A stretch of 60,812 nt of DNA from Hoeflea sp. BAL378 (GCF_000759435.1 NZ_JRJG01000017.1:1-60812), one strand, 5' to 3'. Numbered from the stretch's first letter, positions 26,404 to 36,204 are shown. The notes: a model not told the origin generated them from the sequence alone. Numbers and translations: made by a program.

Positions 26404-26429
26404 TCCGGTTCATGCCGCAGCCCTGATGT

Positions 26430-27626
26430 TCACGCGGGCTTGCGCCCTTCCATGAGGCGCACCAGCGCCAGCAGCGAAATCATCGACATGAGCGCCAGCG
26501 CCACCAGGCAGCCGATCGCGGTCGCCGTTCCCATGCGTTCATTGAGGAAGATGATGGTGAAGGGAGCGGCCGCCGACAGCACCATGCGGAAGCCCGCCAG
26601 GGTGCCGGTGCGACGGCCATAGCCTTCCGGGCCGAAGTAATGCAGCGGCAGCATGCCGCGCACGATCGATGTCAGGCCCTGGCCCGCGCCATACATCACC
26701 GCGAAGGCGAACAGCAAGGCCGGCACCAGCGCCAGCAGCGTCACCCCCAGCAGCGCCACACCGAGCAGCATCGCCGACGCGGCGATGATCGCCGTCACCG
26801 GCGGCGAAAAATGGCTGCGGCGGGCATATTCGAACAGGCGCGCCGCCACCTGCGACGGGCCGATGCAGCTTGCGGCGATGGTGGCCGTCGTCGTGGCAAA
26901 GCCGATGTCCTTGAGAAGAATGAGCAGCGACGCCCCGATCGCCGACAGCACGAAGCCGCCGCTGGCCAGGCTGACGCCGAGCAGGATCATCGGACGGGGT
27001 CCGGTCACGTGCCGGTAGGACGGGGCCGGCGGCAGCACGGCAGCGCCCACGGGTGCTTCCTGCGGCGTCTGCCTCCCCTTCGGCATGGTCAGGTGGATCG
27101 GCAGCGCGATCAGGAGGTTCATCGCGGCCAGGACCAGATAGACCTCGCGCCAGCTCATCAGGGTCAGCAGATACTGGATCAGCGGCCAGAACACGGTGGA
27201 GGCGAAGCCGGCGATCAGGGTGACGAGGGTGATCTCGGCGCGGGCATTGCGGCCATAGCGCTGGGCCAGAGCCGCGAAGCCGGCGTCATACTGGACCGCG
27301 ATCGCCACGAACTCGGCCATCAGCGCCAGCACCGTGAACTGCCAGGCAGTCTGCATGACGGCGATCAGGGCGAGCGTGGCCGCGGCGAACAGCGACCCGG
27401 CGCTCATGACCGAGCGCGCGCCGAACCGGTCGATCATCCGGCCGACGATCGGCGCCGAGACGGCGCCTGCCAGCAGGCCGATCGAGAAGATGGCGAAGAC
27501 GAAGCTCTCCTCCCAGTGAAATTCGCGGGCGATCTCCGGCGCGAGCACCGCGAAGGAATAATAGAGCGTCCCGTAACCGATGGTCATGGTGACGCCCAGA
27601 CCGATGGTCGAGGGAAAGATTTTCAT
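26430..27626 (-). CDS. MFS transporter
   Basis: A 398-residue, 12-helix major facilitator. Motif A-like VGRMIDRFGARSVM lies between helices 2 and 3, and GPSQVAARLFEYARRSHF in the matching loop of the second half. The central cytoplasmic loop (about 190-215) is Pro-rich. The start MKIFPSTIGLG directly precedes helix 1. Substrate unassigned: the monocarboxylate-like and arsenite-efflux (ArsK-like) branches look similar at this level, and no arsenic genes are nearby. Confidence 0.85.
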   Translation of the reverse strand: MKIFPSTIGLGVTMTIGYGTLYYSFAVLAPEIAREFHWEESFVFAIFSIGLLAGAVSAPIVGRMIDRFGARSVMSAGSLFAAATLALIAVMQTAWQFTVLALMAEFVAIAVQYDAGFAALAQRYGRNARAEITLVTLIAGFASTVFWPLIQYLLTLMSWREVYLVLAAMNLLIALPIHLTMPKGRQTPQEAPVGAAVLPPAPSYRHVTGPRPMILLGVSLASGGFVLSAIGASLLILLKDIGFATTTATIAASCIGPSQVAARLFEYARRSHFSPPVTAIIAASAMLLGVALLGVTLLALVPALLFAFAVMYGAGQGLTSIVRGMLPLHYFGPEGYGRRTGTLAGFRMVLSAAAPFTIIFLNERMGTATAIGCLVALALMSMISLLALVRLMEGRKPA

Positions 27627-27806
27627 GGGGCCGCGGCAGGTGATTTGGATGGCGGCTGGATGACACTCCAGCCGCCGGCAAAGGTCAACCCCGTCCGATC
27701 GGCGCAACCGTCTGTCGTGTCCGGCAGGTCACGGGCGGAGGCGGGCTGAAGCCGCGGTCCGCGTCCGCTGCCGCCGGCCATGGCGGACGCCGAACCCGGC
27801 GCCGGA

Positions 27807-28790
27807 TCAGGCGTTGCCGATCAGCATGCCTGCCGCAAAGACCAGCGCGCCGCCCAGCACCACCTGGAAGATCGCCCGGCTCCACGGGGTCTCCATCCAG
27901 TGGTTCTGGATCCAGGCGATGGCCCAGAGCTCGACGAAGACGACCGCAATGGCGACCGTGGTGGCGACGGTGAAATCCGGGATCAGGTAGGGCAGCGCGT
28001 GCCCCAGGCCGCCGAGCGCCGTCATGATGCCCGACGCAAGGCCGCGCTTGAGCGGCGATCCGCGGCCGGAGATCACCCCGTCGTCATGGGCGGCCTCGGT
28101 GAAGCCCATCGAAATGCCCGCGCCGACGGAGGCCGACAGACCGACCAGGAAGGTGGTCCAGGTGTCGCCGGTGGCAAAGGCGGTGGCGAAGATCGGCGCT
28201 AAGGTCGAGACCGATCCGTCCATCAGGCCCGCAAGGCCCGGCTGGACATAGGTGAGGATGAACTTGCGGCGGGAAGTCTCCGCCTCCTCGGCGCGGACAT
28301 CTTCGGGCGCATGCTCGAGCCCCAGCCGCCGGGCGAGCGATTCATGGCCCTTTTCGGCCAGGGCGAGGTCGCCCAGGAGCTTGCGCGTGTCGGCGTCCGA
28401 GGTCCGGCGCGCTGCGGCGAGATAAAAGCTGTGGGCCTGGGCCTCCATGTCCTCGGCGGTCTGCCGGATCCGGTCGACCGGCAGGTTCGTCACCAGCCAG
28501 TCCGGCTTGCGCTCGTAATAGCCGCGCACATGCTCGCGGCGAATGAGCGGAATGCGATCGCCGAACCGCGCCTGGTGGCGCTCGATCAGCCGGGCGCGGT
28601 GCTCCCCCTCTTCCGTCGCCATCTCATCGAACACCTTGGCCGACTGCGGATAGTCCGCCCGCAGATGATCCGCATAGGCGAGATAGATGCGGGCGTCGTC
28701 CTCTTCCGAGGATATGGCGAGGGCGAGGATTTCCTGCTCGCTCAGTGAATCAAACGGTCTGCGATGGAAACCGGCAAGGCGGGACAGCAT
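27807..28790 (-). CDS. mbfA: Membrane-bound ferritin/VIT1 iron exporter
   Basis: A 327-residue fusion of an N-terminal ferritin-like (rubrerythrin) diiron domain and a C-terminal VIT1/CCC1 transporter domain. In the first, EEDDARIYLAYADHL, EGEHRARLIERH, EDMEAQAHSFYLAAARR and EKGHESLARRLG supply the four-helix Glu/His ligands. The second (about residue 175 on) has YVQPGLAGLMDGSVSTLAPIFATAF and GFTEAAHDDG. MbfA in Agrobacterium and Bradyrhizobium exports iron and protects against iron and peroxide stress. A perfect ICE palindrome lies just upstream. Confidence 0.94.
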   Translation of the reverse strand: MLSRLAGFHRRPFDSLSEQEILALAISSEEDDARIYLAYADHLRADYPQSAKVFDEMATEEGEHRARLIERHQARFGDRIPLIRREHVRGYYERKPDWLVTNLPVDRIRQTAEDMEAQAHSFYLAAARRTSDADTRKLLGDLALAEKGHESLARRLGLEHAPEDVRAEEAETSRRKFILTYVQPGLAGLMDGSVSTLAPIFATAFATGDTWTTFLVGLSASVGAGISMGFTEAAHDDGVISGRGSPLKRGLASGIMTALGGLGHALPYLIPDFTVATTVAIAVVFVELWAIAWIQNHWMETPWSRAIFQVVLGGALVFAAGMLIGNA

Positions 28791-28804
28791 GGGGGATTTC
28801 CCTG

Positions 28805-28821
28805 TTTAGAATGATTCTAAA
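28805..28821. promoter_or_regulatory. Iron control element (ICE), predicted Irr-binding site
   Basis: TTTAGAATGATTCTAAA, a perfect 17-base dyad that fits the rhizobial ICE consensus. It is 14 bases upstream of the mbfA start. Irr represses mbfA through such sites when iron is low, so the predicted effect is mbfA expression under iron sufficiency. It also lies about 95 bases upstream of the divergent YiiX-like gene. Confidence 0.85.
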
Positions 28822-28915
28822 TTATACGCAGACGATCGCGTTTTCAAGCCGCGAAAACGGAAAGTTGAAGCCGGGCGGGTTGATCCCCGAGCCCGCTCGG
28901 GGCAAGTCTTGCGCG

Positions 28916-29719
28916 ATGACCGAAGCCAAGGACATGACCGACACACTGCTCGACCGCCTGGGGCGGTTTCTGGCGCGGCGGCTGCATTCGGCCAATCCCG
29001 GCTATGAACCCTACACGCCGTCCGATCCGGAGACGCTGTCGCGCACGCTTCGGGCCGGCGACGTCCTGCTGGTGGAAGGCAACCAGAAGATATCGGCGGC
29101 GATCAAATACCTCACCCAGTCGACCTGGTCGCATGCGGCGGTCTATGTCGGCACGGCGCTGAAGCCGGACGACGCGGAGGCCGGCGACTATCCGCAGCTC
29201 ATCGAGGTCAATCTGGGCGAAGGCTGCGTGGCCGTGCCGCTCTCCAAATACACCCGCTTCAACACGCGGATCTGCCGGCCCGTCGGCCTGACGCCGGACG
29301 ATCGGGAGGCGGTGGTCGGCTACATGGTCGCGCGCCTCGGCGTGCGCTACGACATGAAGAACATCTTCGACCTGCTGCGCTATTTCTTTCCCACCCCGCC
29401 GGTTCCGGTGCGGTGGCGCCGGCGCATGCTCGCCTTCGGCTCCGGCGATCCGACGCGGGCCATCTGTTCGTCGATGATCGCCCAGGCGTTCCAGGCGGTG
29501 AAATACCCGATCCTTCCCGAGGTGACCCGCGCGCCGGGGCGGCAGCGGGCCGATTCGGACTATTCCCGCCGCGAGATCCTGCACATAAGGCATCACTCGC
29601 TCTATGCGCCGCGGGACTTCGACCTTTCCCCCTATTTCCGCATCGTCAAGCCGACGCTCGAGTACGGGTTCGACTACAAGCAGCTCGAATGGGGGACCGG
29701 CGAGCGCGCCCGGCGGTGA
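28916..29719 (+). CDS. YiiX/YebB-like NlpC/P60-superfamily hydrolase
   Basis: A 267-residue protein of the permuted papain-like group. LRAGDVLLVEGNQKISAAIKYLTQ begins the fold, the probable His is in TWSHAAVYVG (about 80) and the Cys in AICSSMIAQAFQAV (about 184). No signal peptide is evident. Related proteins act as amidases or lipid-modifying enzymes, but this one's substrate is unknown. A second ATG 18 bases downstream is an alternative start. It shares its upstream region, including the ICE, with mbfA. Confidence 0.8.
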   Translation: MTEAKDMTDTLLDRLGRFLARRLHSANPGYEPYTPSDPETLSRTLRAGDVLLVEGNQKISAAIKYLTQSTWSHAAVYVGTALKPDDAEAGDYPQLIEVNLGEGCVAVPLSKYTRFNTRICRPVGLTPDDREAVVGYMVARLGVRYDMKNIFDLLRYFFPTPPVPVRWRRRMLAFGSGDPTRAICSSMIAQAFQAVKYPILPEVTRAPGRQRADSDYSRREILHIRHHSLYAPRDFDLSPYFRIVKPTLEYGFDYKQLEWGTGERARR

Positions 29720-29904
29720 GAAGAAACCAGGAAATTCAGCCGACGACGGATTGACATTCCGGCGCGCCGGGCGGGAAAGTGAGCCGCGGCGCCTATCGGG
29801 TTGCCTGCGCGGAACTTGCCTCACCCCCGCTTTGGCGATGCACGGCAATGTCTGGCCAGGGAGACGGCTCGAGCGCGGCCTGCGTCAAGATCGAGGGTTT
29901 CATC

Positions 29905-31221
29905 ATGAATGAGTCGACTGCGGCTGACGAAGCCGCCCGCAAACGCCATGGAATTTTTCACCCGAAGATCCTGACGACCCTGCGCACCTATGACATGCCG
30001 ACGTTCCTGTCCGACTTCGGCGCCGGACTGACCGTGGCGATGGTGGCGCTGCCCCTGGCGATGGCGATCGCCATTGCCTCGGGCGCCAATCCCGGCGCCG
30101 GCCTCGTCACCGCGATCGTCGCCGGCTTCGTCATCTCCGCGCTCGGCGGCAGCCGGGTGCAGATCGGCGGCCCGACCGGGGCCTTCATCGTCGTCGTCTA
30201 TTCCGTGATCGTCGACCACGGCTATGACGGCCTGGTCATCGCCACCTTCATGGCCGGCCTCATCCTCATCGCCGCGGGCGTGCTGCGCGCCGGCCGGCTG
30301 ATCCGCCACGTGCCCGAACCGGTGATCAACGGCTTCACCATCGGCATCGCGGTGATCATCGGCTCGAGCCAGATCGCCGATTTCTTCGGACTGGCCATCG
30401 AGGGCCAGATGCCCGCCGATTTCATTCCCAAGATCAAGGTCCTGTGGGCAAACCTCTCCAGTTTCTCGCTGTCGAGCGCCGTGATCGCACTCGTCACCCT
30501 CGTCCTGATCGTGGCCTTCCGGCGCGCCGCGCCGAAGCTGCCCGGCCTCGTCGTCGCGGTCGGCCTGACCTCCGCGGCGGTGGCGGCGTTCGGGCTCGAC
30601 GTCGGCACCATCGCCAGCCGCTTCGGGGCGATCCAGTCGAGCCTCCCCATGCCGGGCCTGCCGGCCGTCAGCCTCGAGCGGCTGGTGGATCTGCTGCCGT
30701 CGGCGATGATCATCGCCTTCCTCGCGGGCATCGAATCGCTGCTTTCCGCGCTGGTCGCCGACCGCATGGCCGGCACCGCGCACCGCTCCAACACCGAGAT
30801 CGTGGCGCAGGGCGCGGCAAACGTCGTCTCGGCGCTGTTCGGCGGGCTGCCGGCCACCGGGGCGATCGCCCGTACCGCCACCAATATCCGCGCCGGCGCC
30901 AAGACCCCGGTCGCGGGCATCCTGCATTCGATTTTCCTGCTGGCATTCATGTTGCTGGCCGCGCCGCTCGCCGGGCTCCTGGCGCTGCCGGCGCTGGCGG
31001 CTGTGCTGGTGCTCACCGCCTGGAACATGGCGGAGCCGCAACATTTCATGGAGCGTCTGCGCACCCGCAGGTCCGATCAGCTCCTGCTGCTGATGACGCT
31101 CGTCCTCACCGTCCTGGCCGACCTGACGGTGGCCATCGGCGCCGGCGTGGCGGTCGGCCTGATGCTGCGCCTGACGCGCCGCGGCACGCCCGAGCCGGAC
31201 TGGCACACGCCGGAGCGCTGA
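29905..31221 (+). CDS. SulP-family anion transporter lacking a STAS domain
   Basis: A 438-residue permease with 10 or more membrane helices. GAGLTVAMVALPLAMAIAIASG, ISALGGSRVQIGGPTGAFIVVV and AGIESLLSALVADRMAGTAHRSNTEIVAQGAANV are SulP signatures. The usual C-terminal STAS domain is absent: the protein ends shortly after the last helix (LTRRGTPEPDWHTPER). Sulfate, bicarbonate or another anion are all possible substrates. No carbonic anhydrase gene is adjacent. The ribosome site is GAGGG. Confidence 0.9.
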   Translation: MNESTAADEAARKRHGIFHPKILTTLRTYDMPTFLSDFGAGLTVAMVALPLAMAIAIASGANPGAGLVTAIVAGFVISALGGSRVQIGGPTGAFIVVVYSVIVDHGYDGLVIATFMAGLILIAAGVLRAGRLIRHVPEPVINGFTIGIAVIIGSSQIADFFGLAIEGQMPADFIPKIKVLWANLSSFSLSSAVIALVTLVLIVAFRRAAPKLPGLVVAVGLTSAAVAAFGLDVGTIASRFGAIQSSLPMPGLPAVSLERLVDLLPSAMIIAFLAGIESLLSALVADRMAGTAHRSNTEIVAQGAANVVSALFGGLPATGAIARTATNIRAGAKTPVAGILHSIFLLAFMLLAAPLAGLLALPALAAVLVLTAWNMAEPQHFMERLRTRRSDQLLLLMTLVLTVLADLTVAIGAGVAVGLMLRLTRRGTPEPDWHTPER

Positions 31222-31258
31222 CGGCGGCGCCAGGCCATCGCCCGGACGGCGGGCGGCT

Positions 31259-32509
31259 TCAGGTTTGGCGGCTCTCCGGCGCCTCGGCGCGGTCGAACAC
31301 GAGATAGAGGGAAAAGCAGACGCCGGCGATGAAGACGCTGTCGTGGATATCGTGGCCGAGCATCAGCCCGACCAGTCCCGAACACAGATAGACGATCATG
31401 AGCCCGCTCAGGAGGAAGAACCCGGCGGCGCCGACTTCATCCTTGCGGGCGCGGTACGCCACCACCAGCGGAACCAGGACGACCGCGGCCAGCGCCATGA
31501 CGCCCAGCAGCCCGGAGCGGAGCATCGCCGTCAGCGCCGCATTGTGGGCATGGCTGTAGGAAATGCTCACGCCGCTCAATTCGAGAGTCTTTTGGGCGAT
31601 TTCCTGGCGCTCGTTTCCGGGCCCGTAGCCGAAGACCGGTTTCTCAAGCATCAGTTCATAGCCGGCCTGATAGATCCGGATGCGCTGCCCCATCGGTCCG
31701 GACAGGTCGCCGGTCATGATGCTGCGGGATTCGCTGACAACCTGGCCGATGCGCATCTCGAAGATCTCCGAATAGGCCGACAGCAGGCCCGTCAGTCCGG
31801 CAAACAGCATGACCAGGATGGGAAGACCGATCAGAATCCGTTTCCACGGATGGTGAAACAGCAGGCTGTAGATCGGGATCAGGATCAGCGCCAGCCACAT
31901 GGCGCGGGTCCCCGACAGCACGGTGATATAGGCCGCACAGGCCGCGGCGATGAGAAAGACCAGCGACGAGCGGTTCCAGCGCCGATCGGCCGCGCCTATG
32001 GTGATCAGATAGAGGATCCCGGCGAGCACGGCCAGGACGCTCGAATTGCCCGATGCCATTTCCGGCCGGTACTGATGGCCCGACAACACGAGTATGACCG
32101 GGATCGCCAGGATTGAGGCCGCCGCCGCGACGGTTTCCACCGCGGCGAGCAGTCTCGCCCGATCGACGAAGGTGATCGAGTAGAGCCCGGCAAAGCCGAG
32201 AAAGGGTAGATTCTCGAAGACTTCCTGCAGGGCGACCCGGGAAGGATGGATCAAGGCGGCGACCAGATCGGCCATGAACAGGCCGATGAACGCGAAGAAG
32301 ACGAATTCGACCGGCCGCGGCAGGGCCCATTTCAGTCTGCCGGTGGCAAGATGCAGCGTCGCATAGATGCTTCCGGCGATGACAAAAACCGATACGGCGC
32401 TGCCGATAAACGCGCCCAGGCAAAGACTGACGCAATAAAAAGCCAGATTGAGCCCGCTGTAATTATCGAAACGCGGCCTGAACAAAAAGTCGATGAAGGT
32501 CCGGATCAT
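31259..32509 (-). CDS. O-antigen ligase/polymerase-family membrane protein
   Basis: A 416-residue protein with about 11 transmembrane helices. A large periplasmic loop (about 245-300) contains GYGPGNERQEIAQ, and the Wzy_C hallmark SYSHAHNAALTAMLRSGLLG follows. Such proteins ligate O-antigen to lipid A core or polymerise exopolysaccharide. The conserved Arg in SGTRAMWLALILIP fits a ligase. No LPS operon adjoins, so the glycan is unknown. Confidence 0.85.
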   Translation of the reverse strand: MIRTFIDFLFRPRFDNYSGLNLAFYCVSLCLGAFIGSAVSVFVIAGSIYATLHLATGRLKWALPRPVEFVFFAFIGLFMADLVAALIHPSRVALQEVFENLPFLGFAGLYSITFVDRARLLAAVETVAAAASILAIPVILVLSGHQYRPEMASGNSSVLAVLAGILYLITIGAADRRWNRSSLVFLIAAACAAYITVLSGTRAMWLALILIPIYSLLFHHPWKRILIGLPILVMLFAGLTGLLSAYSEIFEMRIGQVVSESRSIMTGDLSGPMGQRIRIYQAGYELMLEKPVFGYGPGNERQEIAQKTLELSGVSISYSHAHNAALTAMLRSGLLGVMALAAVVLVPLVVAYRARKDEVGAAGFFLLSGLMIVYLCSGLVGLMLGHDIHDSVFIAGVCFSLYLVFDRAEAPESRQT

Positions 32510-32859
32510 CAGCGAATGTTACCATAAGTCTTGGCCACGCGCCGACAAAAGCTGCAAAAGGCCGGTTCCGAATTCCAGGTCAACGCAGTACACTTTCATA
32601 GGTTTGGATTTGCAACCGGATTTCCTTTTGAAGCCTTGGCCCCATCGGAAAATTCCACTTTCGCAGATTTCTCGCTTATAGCCACAGCCGATCGCCAGCT
32701 CAAGCGCCTGTTGAACGTCCATGGACGGGGCGGTGGGGCCGGCGGACCCCGTGGATCCGCCCGAAAAGCACCGGTTCCCAGAGGGCAGCGGGCCCGCCTC
32801 ATCCTGCCAGCCCGGTTTGAGTGATTGCCTTTTTCTGCGGTCCTGCTAAATCGCGGCCT
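32510..32859. other. Intergenic region between O-antigen ligase and lepA
   Basis: A 350-base divergent promoter region, noticeably less GC-rich in its first 200 bases. It contains a 12-base perfect palindrome CGTCCATGGACG (32716-32727) and beside it a nested hairpin (GGGCGG at 32728-32733 with CCGCCC at 32757-32762, and inner GGGG/CCCC). A 67-codon open frame on the minus strand (32519-32722) has no recognisable similarity and was not called. No RNA gene was identified. Confidence 0.4.
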
Positions 32860-34668
32860 ATGACACACACGCCACTCTCCCATATCCGGAACTTTTCGAT
32901 CGTCGCACACATCGATCACGGCAAGTCGACGCTTGCCGACCGGTTGATCCAGACCTGCGGCGGCCTGGCCGACCGGGAAATGAGCCAGCAGGTTCTCGAT
33001 TCCATGGATATCGAGAAGGAGCGGGGCATCACCATCAAGGCCCAGACGGTCCGGCTGCATTACACCGCCAAGGATGGCGAGATGTATGTACTCAACCTGA
33101 TCGACACGCCCGGCCATGTCGACTTCGCCTACGAGGTGTCGCGGTCGCTTCGCGCCTGCGAGGGCTCGCTTCTGGTGGTCGATGCCAGTCAGGGCGTCGA
33201 GGCGCAGACGCTCGCCAATGTCTACGCCGCGCTCGACGCCGACCACGAGATCGTGCCGGTGCTCAACAAGATCGACCTGCCGGCGGCCGAGCCCGACCGG
33301 ATCAAGGAGCAGATCGAGGAAGTGATCGGGCTCGATGCGTCCGACGCGGTGATGATCTCGGCCAAGACCGGACTCGGCATCCCCGACGTGCTGGAAGCCA
33401 TTGTCACGCGGCTGCCCGCGCCCAAGGGCGGCACCGTCAAGGATCCGCTGAAGGCCATGCTGGTCGATAGCTGGTACGACACCTATCTCGGCGTCATCGT
33501 GCTGGTGCGCATCATCGACGGCGAAATGAAGAAGGGCCAGCAGATCCGGCTGATGGGCACCGACGCGCGCTACACGGTCGAGCGGATCGGCGTGATCACG
33601 CCCAAGCTGGTGGCCGTCGACACGCTCGGCCCCGGCGAGATCGGCTTCATCACCGCCTCGATCAAGGAAGTGGCCGACACCCGCGTCGGCGACACCATCA
33701 CCGAGGACAAGCGCCCGACGGCGCAGCCCCTGCCGGGCTTCAAGCCGGCGCAGCCGGTGGTGTTCTGCGGGTTGTTTCCGGTCGATGCCGCCGATTTCGA
33801 GGATCTGCGCGCGGCCATGGGCAAGCTGAGGCTCAACGACGCGTCTTTCTCGTTCGAGATGGAAACTTCCGCCGCGCTCGGCTTCGGCTTCCGCTGCGGC
33901 TTCTTGGGGCTTCTGCATCTCGAGATCATCCAGGAACGGCTCGAGCGCGAGTTCAATCTCGACCTGATCGCCACGGCGCCGTCGGTGGTCTACCGGATGA
34001 ACATGACCAATGGCGACCTGATCGAGCTGCACAATCCGGCCGACATGCCGGACGTGGTGCGGATCGACAGCATCGAGGAGCCCTGGATCAAGGCCACCAT
34101 CCTGACGCCCGACGAATATCTGGGCTCGATCCTGAAACTCTGCCAGGACCGCCGCGGCATCCAGACCGACCTCTCCTATGTCGGCAAGCGGGCGATGGTG
34201 ACCTATGCGCTGCCCTTGAACGAAGTCGTGTTCGATTTCTACGACCGGCTGAAATCGATCTCCAAGGGCTATGCCAGCTTCGACTACCAGATCACCGGCT
34301 ACCAGGAGGGCGACCTCGTCAGGATGTCGATCCTTGTCAATGACGAGCCGGTGGACGCGCTGTCGATGCTGGTGCACCGCTCGGCCGCGGAAAAGCGCGG
34401 ACGCGCCATGTGCGAGAAGCTCAAGGAACTGATCCCGCGGCACATGTTCAAGATCCCGATCCAGGCCGCCATCGGCGGCAAGGTGGTGGCGCGCGAGACG
34501 ATCTCGGCGATGCGCAAGGACGTGACCGCCAAGTGCTATGGCGGCGACGCCACGCGCAAGCGCAAGCTGTTGGACAAGCAGAAGGCCGGCAAGAAGCGCA
34601 TGCGCCAGTTCGGCAAGGTCGACATCCCGCAGGAAGCCTTCATCGAGGCGCTGAAGATCGGCGAATAG
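32860..34668 (+). CDS. lepA: Elongation factor 4
   Basis: A 602-residue ribosome-associated GTPase. G1 [13 protein letters not shown], the switch region [14 protein letters not shown]3 DTPGHVDF and G4 NKID are intact. The LepA-specific C-terminal domain is present ([26 protein letters not shown]). The start [12 protein letters not shown] matches the family N-terminus; a GTG 39 bases upstream is possible but adds an unmatched extension. The ribosome site is weak. Confidence 0.97.
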   Translation: MTHTPLSHIRNFSIVAHIDHGKSTLADRLIQTCGGLADREMSQQVLDSMDIEKERGITIKAQTVRLHYTAKDGEMYVLNLIDTPGHVDFAYEVSRSLRACEGSLLVVDASQGVEAQTLANVYAALDADHEIVPVLNKIDLPAAEPDRIKEQIEEVIGLDASDAVMISAKTGLGIPDVLEAIVTRLPAPKGGTVKDPLKAMLVDSWYDTYLGVIVLVRIIDGEMKKGQQIRLMGTDARYTVERIGVITPKLVAVDTLGPGEIGFITASIKEVADTRVGDTITEDKRPTAQPLPGFKPAQPVVFCGLFPVDAADFEDLRAAMGKLRLNDASFSFEMETSAALGFGFRCGFLGLLHLEIIQERLEREFNLDLIATAPSVVYRMNMTNGDLIELHNPADMPDVVRIDSIEEPWIKATILTPDEYLGSILKLCQDRRGIQTDLSYVGKRAMVTYALPLNEVVFDFYDRLKSISKGYASFDYQITGYQEGDLVRMSILVNDEPVDALSMLVHRSAAEKRGRAMCEKLKELIPRHMFKIPIQAAIGGKVVARETISAMRKDVTAKCYGGDATRKRKLLDKQKAGKKRMRQFGKVDIPQEAFIEALKIGE

Positions 34669-34710
34669 GCCCTTTCGGCCTCTCCGGTTTGCCCGGGCTG
34701 ACCCGGCCGG

Positions 34711-35652
34711 TCAGCTCGGGATCGGCAGCGCCGTGCGGCGGTTGAGCCGCCATTGCCAGAGGATATGCGCGACCAGCGCCAGGAAGACGACGCCGCCGCC
34801 CATCAGCGTCCGGGGCGCCGGCACCTCGGCATGGATCAGCCACACCCAGACCGGCCCGAACACCGGCTCCATGGTCGAGATCAGCGCCGCGAGCGCCGAG
34901 GGAATCAGCCGCGCTCCGGTGGCGAACATCGCCATGCCGAGGCCCAGATTGAGCGCGCCGAACAGGAACAGAAGCCCAAAATCGCGCGCCGAGACGATCA
35001 GCCCGGAGGACAGGACCACGCCCACCAGGGTGCCGATCATCACGCCGAGGCAGACCGCCGGGGTCATCCGCACGCCGGAGAAGCGCCGCGTGATCACGGT
35101 CGCCGCGGCAAACACCACCGCGATCAGCAGCGCCAGCCCGTCGCCGACGAAGGAGACGCTGGCGGCGAAGGAATCCGACACCATCACCGCGATGCCGGCG
35201 ATCACCGCGAGAATCGCCGCCCAGGTAACCCGGTCCACCGCCTCGCGCAGGAAGACGACGCCCAGCAGCGCCGCGATCAGCGGCACGCCCGCCTGCATCA
35301 GCAGGATATTGGCGACGGTGGTGTAGCCGAGCGCCACGACGAAGGAGATCGAGGCGGTGGCGAAGCACAGCGCCACGCCGATGCCCGGCATGCCCATGGT
35401 GCGGAACAGACGCACCGTGCCCGCCGGCCCGTCGCGCCAGAGCATGAAACCCAGCAGGAACACGGCCGCGAAAGCCGAGCGCCAGGCGATGATGGTCCAG
35501 GGGTCGGCGACCTCGAGCCCGCGGGCGATGGCGCCGCCGAAGCTCCAGGCCAGCGCCGCGCCGAACACCAGAGCCGCACCGCGCCTGAGGTCGGATGCAT
35601 CCGAGCTTGCGGCGACGGCAGTTCCGGCGGGGGCGGGGGCGATCGGGTCCAT
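34711..35652 (-). CDS. DMT-superfamily (EamA) transporter
   Basis: A 313-residue protein with ten predicted helices in two EamA repeats (about 25-160 and 170-305). FGAALAWSFGGAIAR, LLMQAGVPLIAALLGVVFLREAV and ISTMEPVFGPVWVWLIHAEVP are the repeated signatures. It is probably an exporter of amino acids or other small metabolites; the substrate is unknown. It converges with lepA, with no strong terminator between them. Confidence 0.9.
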   Translation of the reverse strand: MDPIAPAPAGTAVAASSDASDLRRGAALVFGAALAWSFGGAIARGLEVADPWTIIAWRSAFAAVFLLGFMLWRDGPAGTVRLFRTMGMPGIGVALCFATASISFVVALGYTTVANILLMQAGVPLIAALLGVVFLREAVDRVTWAAILAVIAGIAVMVSDSFAASVSFVGDGLALLIAVVFAAATVITRRFSGVRMTPAVCLGVMIGTLVGVVLSSGLIVSARDFGLLFLFGALNLGLGMAMFATGARLIPSALAALISTMEPVFGPVWVWLIHAEVPAPRTLMGGGVVFLALVAHILWQWRLNRRTALPIPS

Positions 35653-36009
35653 GACGCACTCATAATCCGGCCCCAGCCATTTTCAAGCCGGCGCCCGCGA
35701 CATTTCCGGACGCGAACGGACCGGCGCCGCCGCGACGGCCGCCATCGAGGCTTTTCGAGGCCATTTTTCCACATTTCCCGGCCTGCCTTCCGCGGCATCG
35801 GACGCGCCGAAAGTGCGGGTATCGTTATCCCCTGACGCGCCCCCCACGGAGACAGCCTGGGCGGGACACTTAACCGCCTGGCCGGATCACCCGGACCGGC
35901 CTCCCCTCCACGGGGCGGCCCGCAGCCTCGCCGCCACCGACGTTGTGCCGCCCGTCCCCGGCAAATCCCGGCGATCCGCAGATAATTGAACCGGCTGTGC
36001 ATTCTGCCG
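35653..36009. other. Intergenic region upstream of tRNA-Leu
   Basis: About 357 bases with no convincing gene. The frames crossing it are compositional shadows with Arg/Pro/Gly-rich translations. It must contain the minus-strand promoter of the EamA gene and leads into the tRNA-Leu promoter. No repeat or RNA structure was recognised. Confidence 0.4.
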
Positions 36010-36038
36010 TTGACATGGCTTGCCGCAACGCCTAAATC
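36010..36038 (+). promoter_or_regulatory. Sigma-70-type promoter of tRNA-Leu
   Basis: A consensus -35 TTGACA (36010-36015), a 17-base spacer, and -10 TAAATC (36033-36038), placing transcription start a few bases before the mature tRNA at 36048. Confidence 0.75.
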
Positions 36039-36047
36039 CGCCCGCAT

Positions 36048-36134
36048 GCCCAGATGGCGGAATTGGTAGACGCGCCAGCTTCAGGTGCTGGTACTGGCAA
36101 CGGTGTGGAGGTTCGAGTCCTCTTCTGGGCACCA
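36048..36134 (+). tRNA. tRNA-Leu (CAG anticodon)
   Basis: An 87-nt class II tRNA with encoded CCA. The acceptor stem is GCCCAGA paired with TCTGGGC. The anticodon arm is CCAGC-TTCAGGT-GCTGG, giving anticodon CAG, which reads CUG, likely a major Leu codon in this GC-rich genome. A long variable arm precedes the T arm (GAGGTTCGAGTCCTC). Confidence 0.97.
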
Positions 36135-36180
36135 ATTTCAGGTTTCAGACTGTCCGAGACAGTCCGGGAAACTCTCTCAA

Positions 36181-36204
36181 AAGCCCGCGCAAGCGGGCTT
36201 TTTT
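36181..36204 (+). terminator. Intrinsic terminator after tRNA-Leu
   Basis: An 8-bp stem AAGCCCGC/GCGGGCTT with a GCAA tetraloop, running into a T6 tract. A smaller hairpin (GACTGTC-CGA-GACAGTC, 36148-36164) lies between the tRNA and the terminator. Confidence 0.9.

Noticed and set aside
26430-27626. Naming the MFS protein ArsK
   Set aside because: Some resemblance in the GPSQVAARL region, but no arsR/ars context; substrate left open.
32519-32722. 67-codon open frame on the minus strand upstream of the O-antigen ligase (MDVQQALELAIGCGY...)
   Set aside because: No similarity I recognise and it overlaps the likely promoter of the O-antigen ligase gene. Lower GC is its only coding-like feature.
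34640-35659. Long minus-strand frame overlapping the EamA transporter (Arg/Gly/Ala-rich)
   Set aside because: Frame-shadow of the real transporter gene; the translation is compositionally biased, with no motifs.
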